Counted from the first letter of the stretch, positions 1-8,154 are shown. The stretch: 64,000 bases of DNA from JAFKFH01 sp017307375 (GCA_965229335.1 OZ245874.1:5704001-5768000); one strand, 5' to 3'. Notes: generated by a model not told the origin, from the sequence alone. Translations and numbers: made by a program.

Positions 1-379
1 CGGCGGCGAGGCGCCGCGCCTCGTCGAAATCCATCGCCAGCGGCTTCTGCGCCAGGATCGCCTTCACATGCGGCTGTCTCAGCGCATGCCGAATCAGCGC
101 AGGCTGCTGGTCCGGCGGGAAGGCGATGTCGACGATCTCGACCTCGACATCCTCGATCAAGGCTTCCGGCGTCGGATGGGTGCGCGGGATGTTCCAGCGC
201 TCGGCCACTGCCGCGGCCTTGTCCCGGCTGCGCGAGGCGATGGCGACGACGGGGAAGCCCGCCTCGGCATAGGCCGCCAGATGAATGTCGGCCATGATGA
301 AACCGGCCCCGATGCAGCCGATGCGGGCCGCGCGGTGGCGGATCGCCGGATCCGGCGTGAACCCCTTCGCGTCGTTCAT
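1..379 (-). CDS. Gfo/Idh/MocA-family NAD(P)-dependent oxidoreductase, partial
   Basis: About 126 N-terminal codons of a sugar/polyol dehydrogenase-type protein; the C-terminal part lies beyond the window edge. The ATG at 379 is preceded by a G-rich ribosome-binding tract. The Rossmann fingerprint GCIGAGFIM is at residues 21-29, and the region that in this family carries the catalytic E-K-P reads AQKPLA, so Lys-Pro is kept while Glu is Gln. It is the last visible gene of the ABC importer operon, starting 2 bp after the ATPase stop, which suggests it oxidises the imported sugar or polyol or a derivative. The specific substrate cannot be read from the sequence. Confidence 0.85.
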   Translation of the reverse strand, partial: MNDAKGFTPDPAIRHRAARIGCIGAGFIMADIHLAAYAEAGFPVVAIASRSRDKAAAVAERWNIPRTHPTPEALIEDVEVEIVDIAFPPDQQPALIRHALRQPHVKAILAQKPLAMDFDEARRLAA

Positions 380-381
380 GT

Positions 382-1470
382 TCAATTCCCCCCTTGGGCA
401 GTGGCCGCGCATGCCAGCGCCACCCCGCCGTCTTTTGCAAAAAGGTGCAGCTTCCGCGGATCGAAGACGAGGCCGATTTCAGCTTGCGGCCGCAGATTCG
501 GCTGACCGCGGACCAGCGCGCGCAGGATCTGGCCGCCGCGCTCGACATCGACGACAGTGAAACCGCCGAGCGGTTCGACCTCGAAGATGCGGGCAGGCAA
601 GGCGCCCGGCGCGTCGGCCGCGGTAAGGGTGACGTCTTCGGGTCGCACGCCCAGCTCGACGTCGCCGCCGGCGGCAACATCGCCGATGCCGATGGCAAAT
701 CCGTCGCGGGCGGCATGGAAGACGCCGCGCTCGACCCGGCCGGCGATCAGGTTGATCGGCGGCGCACCGACGAGATTGGCGACGTAGCGGGTCGCGGGCC
801 GGTCATAGATGTCGCCGGGCGTGCCGATCTGCCGGATCCGGCCGGCCTCCAGGATCGCCATGCGGTCTGCCACCGACATCGCCTCCTCCTGATCGTGGGT
901 GACGTAGACGACGGTTCGGCCGAGATCGCGCTGGATCCGCTTCAGCTCGACCCGCGTCTCCTCGCGCAGCCGCGCATCGAGGGCCGATATCGGGTCGTCC
1001 ATCAGATAGGCCGCGGGATCGCGCACCAGCGCCCGGGCGATGGCGACGCGCTGCCGCTCGCCGCCCGAAAGCTGCGCCGGCGGCTTGTGCAGGATATGGC
1101 CGATATGCAGCCGGGCGGCTGCATCGGCGACGCGGGCGGCCATTGTCGCCTCCGGTACCCGCCGCTCGACCAGCGGGAAGCGGATATTGTCGCGCGCCGA
1201 CATGTGCGGGAACAGCGCCAGGTTCTGGAACACCATGGCAATGTCGCGCGCCGCCGGCGGCAGCGCGGTGACGTCGCGGCCGTCCAGCCGGATCTCGCCG
1301 GCATCGGGCTGCTCGAGGCCGAGCAGCAGGCGCAGGATCGTCGTCTTGCCCGAGGATGGCGGGCCGAACACGCAGAAGAATTCGTTGTCGGCTATGCGAA
1401 ACGACAGGTCCTCGACCGCCGTGGCGCGGCCATAGCGCTTGGTGACCCCGGAAAACTCGATCGTCGCCAT
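382..1470 (-). CDS. ABC importer ATPase (MalK/UgpC-like) with altered Walker A and Walker B
   Basis: A 362-residue ATPase of the carbohydrate-uptake type, with an N-terminal ATPase domain and a C-terminal TOBE-like regulatory domain. The Walker A is GPPSSGKT (residues 36-43) instead of the usual GPSGCGKS/T. The signature LSGGERQRVAIARA (134 on) is canonical and the H-loop THDQEE is present. The Walker B ends LMDDP (156-160), so the catalytic Glu position is Asp. The start was set at the ATG of MATIEF; the open frame upstream is the shadow of the neighbouring ATPase. It sits 2 bp downstream of a second ATPase and very likely forms a heterodimer with it. Confidence 0.92.
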   Translation of the reverse strand: MATIEFSGVTKRYGRATAVEDLSFRIADNEFFCVFGPPSSGKTTILRLLLGLEQPDAGEIRLDGRDVTALPPAARDIAMVFQNLALFPHMSARDNIRFPLVERRVPEATMAARVADAAARLHIGHILHKPPAQLSGGERQRVAIARALVRDPAAYLMDDPISALDARLREETRVELKRIQRDLGRTVVYVTHDQEEAMSVADRMAILEAGRIRQIGTPGDIYDRPATRYVANLVGAPPINLIAGRVERGVFHAARDGFAIGIGDVAAGGDVELGVRPEDVTLTAADAPGALPARIFEVEPLGGFTVVDVERGGQILRALVRGQPNLRPQAEIGLVFDPRKLHLFAKDGGVALACAATAQGGN

Positions 1471-1472
1471 GC

Positions 1473-2564
1473 TCAGCCCTCCCCCGTCACGGCGCGGCCG
1501 GAGGCCGCCTCGAACAGCCGGGCCGATCCCGCGCGCGGCCGCAGGCGCAGCCGATCGCCGACACGCAGCCCGGCGTCGCTGCCGGCGACCAGCCGCATTG
1601 CGACCTCCCCGGCGGAAAGATGCACGACCGAGCGGGGGCCAATGCGCTCGACCACGGAGACGGCGAAGGCCAGGCCGTGGTCGGCCGGCTCGATCTCCTC
1701 CGGCCGCAGGCCGTACAGCACGTCCGGCGCGGCGAGCCGGCGAGCGGCGGCGGCAAGGTCGTCGGGCAGGGCCGGCGACAGGCCGGGCGCACCGCAATCG
1801 ACCATCACCGCGCCGTCATGCTCGACCAGCCGGCCTGGCAGCAGGTTCATCCCGGGGGCACCGATGAAGCGGGCGACGAAGACGTTGGCCGGGTGGTTAT
1901 AGACATCGAGCGGTGTGCCGACCTGCTGCAGCACCCCGCGATCCATCACGGCGATGCGATCGGCCATCGTCATCGCCTCGAGCTGGTCGTGGGTGACATA
2001 GACCATGGTCTGGCTGAACTCGCGCTGGAGATGCTTGAGCTCGGTCCGCATCACGGCGCGGAAGGCGGCATCGACATTCGACAGAGGCTCGTCCAGCAGG
2101 AAGATCGCCGGATTGACCGCCGCCGACCGGCCGATCGCCAGCCGCTGCAGGATATTCACCGACAGTCCGGCAGAAGGCTGGTCGAGAACGGGGCCGAGTT
2201 GCAGCAGCTCGGCAACGCGCGCGACCCGGCCGGCGATCTCGGATCGCGGCAGGCCCCGCATCTTCAACCCGTAGCCGAGGTTCTCGCGTACGGTCATATG
2301 GGTGAAGATCGCGTAGTTCTGGAAGACGAATCCGACCCCCCGCCGGCCGATCGGCAGGCCGGCGACATCGCGGCCGTCGAACAGGATCCGGCCTTCGCTG
2401 GGCTGTTCCATGCCGGCGATCATGTTCATCGTCGTCGACTTGCCGCAGCCCGACGGGCCGAGCAGCGCGACGAATTCCTTGTCGCGGATTTCCAGGTCCA
2501 TCGCCTGCAGGGCAGTGAAGTCGCCGAAGCGCTTGGACAGGCGCTCGAGGGTGATGGCGGCCAT
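1473..2564 (-). CDS. ABC importer ATPase (MalK-like) with degenerate signature motif
   Basis: A 363-residue CUT-type ATPase. Walker A GPSGCGKST (36-44), Walker B FLLDEP (155-160) and the H-loop THDQLE are all canonical. The ABC signature is not: in place of LSGGQ it reads LSVNI (134-138), followed by the expected RLAIGRS. This is the mirror image of the defects in the downstream ATPase. The ATG at 2564 lies 3 bp after the permease stop. The C-terminal third (from about residue 235) is the usual TOBE-like domain. The two ATPases and two permeases form one operon. Confidence 0.92.
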   Translation of the reverse strand: MAAITLERLSKRFGDFTALQAMDLEIRDKEFVALLGPSGCGKSTTMNMIAGMEQPSEGRILFDGRDVAGLPIGRRGVGFVFQNYAIFTHMTVRENLGYGLKMRGLPRSEIAGRVARVAELLQLGPVLDQPSAGLSVNILQRLAIGRSAAVNPAIFLLDEPLSNVDAAFRAVMRTELKHLQREFSQTMVYVTHDQLEAMTMADRIAVMDRGVLQQVGTPLDVYNHPANVFVARFIGAPGMNLLPGRLVEHDGAVMVDCGAPGLSPALPDDLAAAARRLAAPDVLYGLRPEEIEPADHGLAFAVSVVERIGPRSVVHLSAGEVAMRLVAGSDAGLRVGDRLRLRPRAGSARLFEAASGRAVTGEG

Positions 2565-2567
2565 GGT

Positions 2568-3509
2568 TCAGGCCCCCTTGCCGCGGCGCATGGCCCAGGT
2601 GACGGCCAGCGACAGCGTCACCAGGATGAACAGCGCGATGGCCGCGACGTAGCTCCAGGTCAGGTCCTGGGTCGAGACCTTGTAGATGTAGACCGAAATG
2701 GTCTCGGTCGCGACGCCGGGGCCGCCGCCGGTCATGATGTAGAGGGTGTCGAAGATCTTGAAGATCTCGACGACGCGGATAGCCAGCGCGATCACGATGA
2801 CCGTGCGAATGCGCGGCAACATGATGGTCGTGAAGCGCTGGCGCCACGAGGCGCCGAGCAGCGCCGCCGCCTTGAGCTGGTCGTCGGGCACGCCGATCAG
2901 CCCGGCCAGCAGGATCAGGAACATCAGCGGCGTCCACTGCCAGATGTCGGCGATCATCACCGCGACCAGCGCGAGGTCCGGGCGCGACAGCCAGGCGATC
3001 GCGACATCGCCGCCGATCAGCCCGCCCAGCAGGCCGTTGATCGGGCCGCCCGACTGGAACAGCATGAAGAACATGTAGCCGGCAACGGCGGGCACGACCA
3101 TCATCGGGGTCAGCAGGATCGAATAGAAGACGCGCTTGCCCGCGAAATCGTCGATGAACAGCACCGCCAGCGCCAGGGCCAGCAGGAACTGCAGCGGCAC
3201 GCAGACCAGGATGATCACGGCGGTCCGCCACAGGGCCTGCCACAGCCGGGTGTCGTGCACGAGGTCGGCGTAGTTGGCGAACAGATTCCAGGAGCGCCAG
3301 GCCTGCAGCCAGGAGACGCCGTCCAGCGGCGACCAGTCGGTCAGGCTGATATAGGCCTGCATCAGCAGCGGAAACACCGAGATGAACAGGATCAGCACCT
3401 GGGTCGGCAGCGTCATCCGCAGGCCGAGCCGCCGTCCTTCGCGCACCAGCGGCGCCACGTCGCCCGCTGCGGGCCGCGCCGCGATCGTCATGCCAGCCTC
3501 CATCGTCAT
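2568..3509 (-). CDS. ABC importer permease, MalF/UgpA type
   Basis: A 313-residue inner-membrane permease with six predicted helices. The cytoplasmic EAA-type loop reads KAAALLGASWRQRFTTIMLP, the contact site for the ATPase. The start chosen is the ATG at 3509, whose ATGA overlaps the stop of the upstream permease and implies translational coupling; internal Met codons at residues 3 and 7 are alternatives. It is the MalF-like half of the importer and should pair with the permease encoded immediately upstream. Confidence 0.9.
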   Translation of the reverse strand: MTMEAGMTIAARPAAGDVAPLVREGRRLGLRMTLPTQVLILFISVFPLLMQAYISLTDWSPLDGVSWLQAWRSWNLFANYADLVHDTRLWQALWRTAVIILVCVPLQFLLALALAVLFIDDFAGKRVFYSILLTPMMVVPAVAGYMFFMLFQSGGPINGLLGGLIGGDVAIAWLSRPDLALVAVMIADIWQWTPLMFLILLAGLIGVPDDQLKAAALLGASWRQRFTTIMLPRIRTVIVIALAIRVVEIFKIFDTLYIMTGGGPGVATETISVYIYKVSTQDLTWSYVAAIALFILVTLSLAVTWAMRRGKGA

Positions 3510-4366
3510 TGCTTGAGCGCCCCGAAGGTCAGGCCGCGCACCAGGTACTTCTGGATCGCGATGCCGAGGATCACCGGCGGCACCGCCGCGATCAGGCCGA
3601 GAGCGGCCTTGGCGCCATAGAGCTGGCCGGTCATCGACGACGACAGGCTGGCCATGTAGACCGGGATCGTCACCCATTCCTTGGTCGTCAGCAGCAGGCC
3701 GATCAGGTAGTCTGACCAGTTCAGGATGAAGACGAAGAGGGCCGACGAGGCGAGCGGCGCGCGCATCACCGGCAGGGTGATGCGCAGGAACACGCGAAAG
3801 CGCGAACAGCCTTCGACCAGCGCCGCCTCCTCGATCTCGCGCGGCATCTCGTCGAAGAAGGTCTTCATCAGCCAGAAGGCGAACGGCAGGGTGACGATCC
3901 CGTAGACCAGCGCCAGGCCCCACCATGTGTCGACGAGGCCGAGGAAGCTCCACATGATCATCACCGGGATCATCACGGCCATCGGCGGAAACAGACGCAG
4001 CTGGATCAGGGCGAGCGGGATGTTGCCCCCCACAGCGAAGCGCGACACCGCGTAGGCGGCGGCGGTGCCGCAGGCCATCGCGACGACGGTGCCCAGCCCG
4101 GCGGCCAGCAGCGACGCCAGGATCGGCTTAACCGCGGTCTTCTGCAGCGCCACGATCAGGTCAGAGGTCTGCTGGCCGAAGATGAAGCGGAAATTGTCGA
4201 GCGTCGGCTGGCGCGGCCACCAGGTCAGGGTCTGGCCTGACGCGGTCCATTCCGCGATCGGCTTGAAGGCCATCGACGCCATCCACAGGATCGGGACCAG
4301 CGTGATGGCGGTGGCGGCAAGGATCGCCGCATAGCGGAACAGCTCGAAAGCCGGTGAACGATGCAT
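3506..4366 (-). CDS. ABC importer permease, MalG/UgpE type
   Basis: A 286-residue permease with an N-terminal helix (about residues 12-32) and five further helices. The EAA loop is EEAALVEGCSRFRVFLRITL. Length and helix layout match the MalG-like partner of CUT1 importers. No good Shine-Dalgarno sequence is visible before the ATG at 4366, and a strong hairpin lies just upstream at 4404-4429, so translation may be lower than that of the binding protein. Its stop overlaps the next permease start by 4 bp. Confidence 0.9.
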   Translation of the reverse strand: MHRSPAFELFRYAAILAATAITLVPILWMASMAFKPIAEWTASGQTLTWWPRQPTLDNFRFIFGQQTSDLIVALQKTAVKPILASLLAAGLGTVVAMACGTAAAYAVSRFAVGGNIPLALIQLRLFPPMAVMIPVMIMWSFLGLVDTWWGLALVYGIVTLPFAFWLMKTFFDEMPREIEEAALVEGCSRFRVFLRITLPVMRAPLASSALFVFILNWSDYLIGLLLTTKEWVTIPVYMASLSSSMTGQLYGAKAALGLIAAVPPVILGIAIQKYLVRGLTFGALKQ

Positions 4367-4403
4367 GGGTAAGGATGCCTGGTTACGCGAAGGAGCCCTG
4401 GAA

Positions 4404-4429
4404 GCGGAGCGTCCTGACGGACGCTCCGC
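4404..4429 (-). other. Intercistronic stem-loop between binding protein and permease genes
   Basis: An 11-bp perfect inverted repeat (GCGGAGCGTCC / GGACGCTCCGC) with a 4-base loop lies in the 75-bp gap after the binding-protein stop. No run of U follows on the minus strand, so it is more likely an RNA-stabilising or processing hairpin than a terminator. Such hairpins commonly set a high binding-protein to permease ratio in importer operons; that role here is inferred. Confidence 0.6.
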
Positions 4430-4441
4430 CGGAACCTGAGA

Positions 4442-6070
4442 TCAGCCCGCCGGACGGTCGACCACGGTGGGCCAGGCGGCCTTGTTGGCCTTGATCGCGG
4501 AAACCAGCTTGTCTTCGCCGATGCGGCGGGCGATGCGCCGCCATTCCCGGTCGGTATCGGCCATTGCCTGTTCGGCCGTCTTGGCCTTGGTCAGCGCAGC
4601 GACGAGATTCTCGTCGAGCGCGTTGTGGAAGGCCGTGGCGCCGGGATAGTTGATCGAGGGTACCGTGCGGATGATGGTCTCGCGGATCGTCTTGACGTGA
4701 TAGGCGTGATAGCTCTCCTGTACCAGCGGATCGGCGAAGTTCGCGAGCTGGAACGGATCGAAATAGCCTGCCGGGTTCGCCGTCATCCAGGAATAGATGC
4801 GGCTGGAGCCGAGCCACTGCAGCAGCAGGTAGCAAGCCTCGGCATGCCTGGTCTGCGACGAGATCGAGGCCGACAGGTTCAGCCACAGCACCGAACGCCG
4901 CACCAGCTTGCCGTCGATTTCGCGTCCCGGCGGCAATGCCGAGGCGAGCTTGCCGACCACCTTCGAGCCCTGGTTGGTCGGGTTGTCGAGGAACTTCGGC
5001 ATGTTCGAGAAGGCGCAGGTGATCGCCGCCCCGCCATTGGCCATGTTGCCGTATTGCTCGGGCCAGCCCCAGGAGATCGCGTCGGGCGAATGGTACTTCA
5101 GGCTGTCGACGTATTCCCGGGTCGCCAGGATGCCATTGGCCGAATTGATCAGCGGCGCGCCGGCATCGTCGAACAGGAACTGGTTGGGTGACGCTGTCGA
5201 GGTGAAGCGCTGATACCAGTTGGTATAGCCCCAGCCCTGGTTGCGCAGATCGGTGCAGCCGAAAAGCCCCTTGTCCGGGCGATGGAAGAATGTCGCGACG
5301 TCGTCGAGCTGCTTCCAGGTAACGGGGAAGGCCAGGTCGTAGCCGTGCCTGGCCTTGAAGGCACTCTGCTCGGCCGCATCCTCGAACAGGTCGCGGCGAT
5401 AGATCCAGGTCTGGAAATCACCGTCGAGCGAGACGCCGAAGGTCTGGTCGCGATACATGTTCAGCAGCGAGACGCCGTCCTTGCCACGGACATAGCCGCG
5501 GCCCGGCGCATCCCATTCAGGACGATACTTCGCGACGAACTCGTCCATCGCCACGAGGCCCTTGGTCTCGGCGAGATCGCCCAGCCGGTTCCATTCGACG
5601 GCGTAGATGTCGAAGGCACCGCCCTTGGTCGAGATGTCCTGCATGGTCTTGGTGAATTCCTGCCCCGAAGGCACGCCGACCACCTCCAGGGTGACGCCGG
5701 TCTCCTTCTCCCAGAGGTCCTTCACCGAGGGTGCGCCGGCCGGGAACGGCTTGGTCAGCTGGCCTACCGAACCTTCGGACAGCATCAGCACGATCTTGGC
5801 CGGGGCCTTGCCCGCGCCCTTCAGGGCCTTGATCCCCTCGACCGCCCGTCCTTCCGGCGTCTCGGCGCCGTACTGATAGCGCTCGGCCCCCGGGAAGCCG
5901 GTCGGGCCGCCGACCATCCCGCCGGCCAGGGCCGCCTGCGCCCGCGCCGACCGGATCGACAGGAACTTCGGGGCGATGCCGATCGCCGCGGTCAAGGCGC
6001 CGGCCGAAGCGGCATGTTCGATCAGGCGGCGGCGAGACAAGGTTGTGGGTGGCGCGGTGCGCTTCGACAT
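4442..6070 (-). CDS. ABC importer extracellular solute-binding protein, Tat-exported
   Basis: A 542-residue family-1-type solute-binding protein, longer than the usual 400-430 residues of sugar-binding proteins. The N-terminus carries a twin-arginine signal (SRRRLIE, about residue 12 on, then a hydrophobic stretch ending in RAQA), so export is probably via Tat. A TCCTCC complement on the plus strand (6079-6084) gives a strong Shine-Dalgarno sequence 8 bp before the ATG at 6070. It heads the operon with two permeases, two ATPases and a dehydrogenase. A divergent LacI-type regulator suggests a sugar or polyol ligand. Two-ATPase importers with a long binding protein include the rhizobial glycerol system, so glycerol is possible but unproven. 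Confidence 0.88.
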   Translation of the reverse strand: MSKRTAPPTTLSRRRLIEHAASAGALTAAIGIAPKFLSIRSARAQAALAGGMVGGPTGFPGAERYQYGAETPEGRAVEGIKALKGAGKAPAKIVLMLSEGSVGQLTKPFPAGAPSVKDLWEKETGVTLEVVGVPSGQEFTKTMQDISTKGGAFDIYAVEWNRLGDLAETKGLVAMDEFVAKYRPEWDAPGRGYVRGKDGVSLLNMYRDQTFGVSLDGDFQTWIYRRDLFEDAAEQSAFKARHGYDLAFPVTWKQLDDVATFFHRPDKGLFGCTDLRNQGWGYTNWYQRFTSTASPNQFLFDDAGAPLINSANGILATREYVDSLKYHSPDAISWGWPEQYGNMANGGAAITCAFSNMPKFLDNPTNQGSKVVGKLASALPPGREIDGKLVRRSVLWLNLSASISSQTRHAEACYLLLQWLGSSRIYSWMTANPAGYFDPFQLANFADPLVQESYHAYHVKTIRETIIRTVPSINYPGATAFHNALDENLVAALTKAKTAEQAMADTDREWRRIARRIGEDKLVSAIKANKAAWPTVVDRPAG

Positions 6071-6114
6071 CTGGCGGTTCCTCCATGGCGGGGTCTTGGC
6101 TGCCCCGGTGATTG

Positions 6115-6140
6115 TTATTGATGTTCAAACACATCAATAA
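6115..6140. promoter_or_regulatory. Candidate operator upstream of the ABC importer operon
   Basis: A perfect dyad of two 10-bp arms, TTATTGATGT and ACATCAATAA, separated by 6 bp. On the minus strand it begins directly after a TTGACA hexamer (6146-6141), so it would cover the promoter spacer and -10 region of the binding-protein gene, 45 bp before its start. It is the obvious candidate target of the divergent LacI-type protein, although it lacks the central CG typical of many LacI-family operators. Confidence 0.6.
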
Positions 6141-6320
6141 TGTCAACATGAATCTCCACAACCATCATTATACGTAAACCAGCAGTGGTTCGGCATCGCA
6201 CGAATGCGAGCACCAGGCGGCGATCCATCCGGATTTTCTCCTTTAAAATCATATAATTAATTAAGCTCTCGCCATACAGCTATGATACTGAGGGACATCG
6301 TTGCCTCGGATCCTCGCACG

Positions 6321-6340
6321 ATCATTTTAAATCATTTTAA
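6321..6340. repeat. Tandem 10-bp AT-rich repeat in the divergent promoter region
   Basis: ATCATTTTAA occurs twice in perfect tandem, followed by a partial third copy (ATCAG). One helical turn per unit and the position about 105 bp upstream of the lacI-type gene fit an UP-element or a phased protein-binding site. Confidence 0.5.
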
Positions 6341-6446
6341 ATCAGAAAATCACATCAAACTACGGCCTGCGCGTTGACCGGCAGGCCTACTGTGGGGCAG
6401 AGTCACCCCAGGACCTGCAGGACGGTACGAGTCGGAGATTTTGGGT

Positions 6447-7463
6447 ATGCGGACGACGATCGCTGACGTGGCACGCGAGGCCGGGGTATCGACGGCCACG
6501 GTCGACCGCGTTCTCAACGGGCGGGTCGGCGTGAAGTCGCGGACGCGTGAAAAAGTGATGGGTGCCGCCGCCCGCCTCGGATATGTCGACGGCCCGCCGG
6601 CACCGGGTCCGGACGCGCCCTGCCGCCTCGATATTCTGCTGCCCGGCGGCACCAACAGCTTCATGGGCATGTTGGCCGGCCATGTCGAGGAACAGGCGGC
6701 GGCCCGCGCCACGGACGCCGACATCCGGCTTCACCGGATCGAGGGTTTCAATCCCGATGCGCTGGCCGCGGCCCTCGACGAGATCGGTGAGGCGTCCGAC
6801 GGCATCGCGGTCATCGCACTCGACCACCCGACCGTGCGGGAGGCGATCCGGCGGCTCGCCCGGGCGGGAAAGCCGGTGATGACGCTGGTCTCCGACATTT
6901 CGCAGGTGCCGCGGATCGGCTATGTCGGGATCGACAACCGGGCGGCGGGGCGCCTGGCCGGCCACCTCCTCGGCCGCTTCATGGGGCCCGGCAGGGGCAA
7001 GGTCGCGCTGCTTGCCGGCTCGCTCAGCTATCGTGGCCATGAGGAACGCGAGATGGGTTTCCGCCACATTCTGGCGGAGGAATTCCCCGCCCTAGAGGTG
7101 GTCGAACTGCGCGAGGTGCGCGACGATACCGACCGCGCCTACGGCGAGACCCGGGCACTGCTCGACCGTCATGCCGACCTCGGCGGCATCTACAACATCG
7201 GCGCCGGCAATCGCGGCATCGCCCAGGCCCTCGACGAGGCCGGCCGATCGCGCGACGTCGTCTTCATCGGCCATGAACTGACCGAGCATACGCGCCGCTT
7301 CCTCCTCTCCGGCGTCATGGACGCGGTCATCGACCAGAACCCGCGGGTGGAGGCACGCGAAGCGATCGAGCGGCTGTTGCAGGCCTGGCGCGGCACCCCG
7401 GCCCCGGCCGCGCCGGCGATCCGCGTCCAGGCCATTTTCCGCGAAAACATTCCGGAGACTTGA
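6447..7463 (+). CDS. LacI-family transcriptional regulator
   Basis: A 338-residue repressor or activator. The N-terminal helix-turn-helix is TIADVAREAGVSTATVDRVL (about residues 3-22), which is the classic LacI fold; the rest is a periplasmic-binding-protein-like effector domain. The ATG at 6447 was chosen over the TTG 6 bp upstream because GGAG at 6434-6437 is correctly spaced from it. It is divergent from the ABC importer operon and probably controls it through the 6115-6140 dyad. The effector is presumably the transported sugar or polyol. Confidence 0.9.
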   Translation: MRTTIADVAREAGVSTATVDRVLNGRVGVKSRTREKVMGAAARLGYVDGPPAPGPDAPCRLDILLPGGTNSFMGMLAGHVEEQAAARATDADIRLHRIEGFNPDALAAALDEIGEASDGIAVIALDHPTVREAIRRLARAGKPVMTLVSDISQVPRIGYVGIDNRAAGRLAGHLLGRFMGPGRGKVALLAGSLSYRGHEEREMGFRHILAEEFPALEVVELREVRDDTDRAYGETRALLDRHADLGGIYNIGAGNRGIAQALDEAGRSRDVVFIGHELTEHTRRFLLSGVMDAVIDQNPRVEAREAIERLLQAWRGTPAPAAPAIRVQAIFRENIPET

Positions 7464-7535
7464 CGGTTGAAATAGCGTATCCAATCAATGCCTTTACCGG
7501 ATACGCGCAACAGCCGAGCCCTGGGGAAACCGATC

Positions 7536-7985
7536 ATGGACCGCCGCCGCTTCACCACCGCGCTTGCCGCCACCGCCGCCGGCCTCACCCTGCCGCAGCC
7601 CCTGCTGGCGCAGTCGCGCCCGAACCCGTCGGCCACCATCGACATCGACGAGACCCAGGTCGCCTTGCTGATCGGCGGCAATTTCGGCGGCGGCACGCTG
7701 AACTTCGGCGGAAAGAGCTACAAGTTCACCATCGGCGGGCTGGGCCTCGGCGGCGTCGGCGTCTCGCGGGTACAGGCCACCGGCCACGCCTACAACCTCA
7801 ACGAAATCTGGCAGTTTCCGGGCGTCTACGGCTCGGCCCGGATCGGCTGGGCGGTCGGCCAGTCCGGCGACGGCACGCTGTGGCTCCAGAACCCGCATGA
7901 CGTCGTGCTCGAATTGAAGACCAAGCGCCAGGGCCTCGCCTTGTCCGCCGGGGTCGACGGCATCTATATCGAGATGAAATCCTGA
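7536..7985 (+). CDS. Small secreted protein of unknown function, Tat-type signal
   Basis: A 149-residue protein starting MDRRRFTTALAA, with an RR-type signal peptide and likely cleavage after LLAQ (residue 25 or so). The mature part is Gly-rich, with short beta-like segments (GGNFGGGTLNFGG, GGLGLGGVGVSR) and no cysteines, suggesting a small beta-rich periplasmic protein. I do not recognise the family; members of this kind are usually annotated as hypothetical in alphaproteobacteria. It stands alone between the LacI gene and the metZ leader. The start codon has no strong Shine-Dalgarno sequence. Confidence 0.7.
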   Translation: MDRRRFTTALAATAAGLTLPQPLLAQSRPNPSATIDIDETQVALLIGGNFGGGTLNFGGKSYKFTIGGLGLGGVGVSRVQATGHAYNLNEIWQFPGVYGSARIGWAVGQSGDGTLWLQNPHDVVLELKTKRQGLALSAGVDGIYIEMKS

Positions 7986-8047
7986 CGAGGCGCGCGTGCA
8001 AGGCGCCTTGACGCGGGGGCCTGCCATCCGCTAGGACTAAATCCGTT

Positions 8048-8103
8048 CCGTGGTGATTTGAGCCGACCGGCTTGCGGCCACGTTAAATAAAGCGCTAAAA
8101 GGT
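8048..8103 (+). promoter_or_regulatory. SAM-II riboswitch (metZ leader)
   Basis: The segment matches the alphaproteobacterial SAM-II aptamer: P1 is CGTGG (8049-8053) paired with CCACG (8078-8082), the conserved TGATTTG follows the 5' arm, GGCTTGC precedes the 3' arm, and GTTAAA-TAA-GCGCTAAA supplies the pseudoknot strand. It lies about 95 bp before metZ. SAM-II elements normally repress methionine or SAM synthesis genes when SAM is abundant. Confidence 0.9.
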
Positions 8104-8115
8104 CGGGTGGTCGAA

Positions 8116-8154
8116 AAACCCCGGAGCCTTTTGGCGGCCGGGGTTTGTCTTTTT
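8116..8154 (+). terminator. Intrinsic terminator between SAM-II riboswitch and metZ
   Basis: A 9-bp stem AAACCCCGG (8116-8124) / CCGGGGTTT (8138-8146) with a 13-base loop is followed by GTCTTTTT. It lies 13 bp after the aptamer and 44 bp before the metZ start, so it is in the right place to be the expression platform. SAM-II is usually thought to act on translation, so a terminator here is notable. Confidence 0.75.

Larger units (their letters stand above)
6071..6446. other. AT-rich divergent regulatory region
   Basis: The 376-bp gap between the binding-protein and LacI genes is far richer in A+T than its surroundings, especially 6160-6360. It holds a TTGACA-like -35 for the minus strand (complement of 6141-6146), the dyad at 6115-6140, a TATAAT sequence on the minus strand (complement of 6167-6172) without a good -35, and a tandem 10-bp repeat at 6321-6340. 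No open frame of note is present. Confidence 0.6.

Noticed and set aside
1620..3620. A 666-codon open frame on the plus strand opposite the ABC importer genes
   Set aside because: Its translation is rich in His, Arg, Asp and Gln without any domain, and it lies exactly antisense to well-recognised ATPase and permease genes; it results from high GC content.
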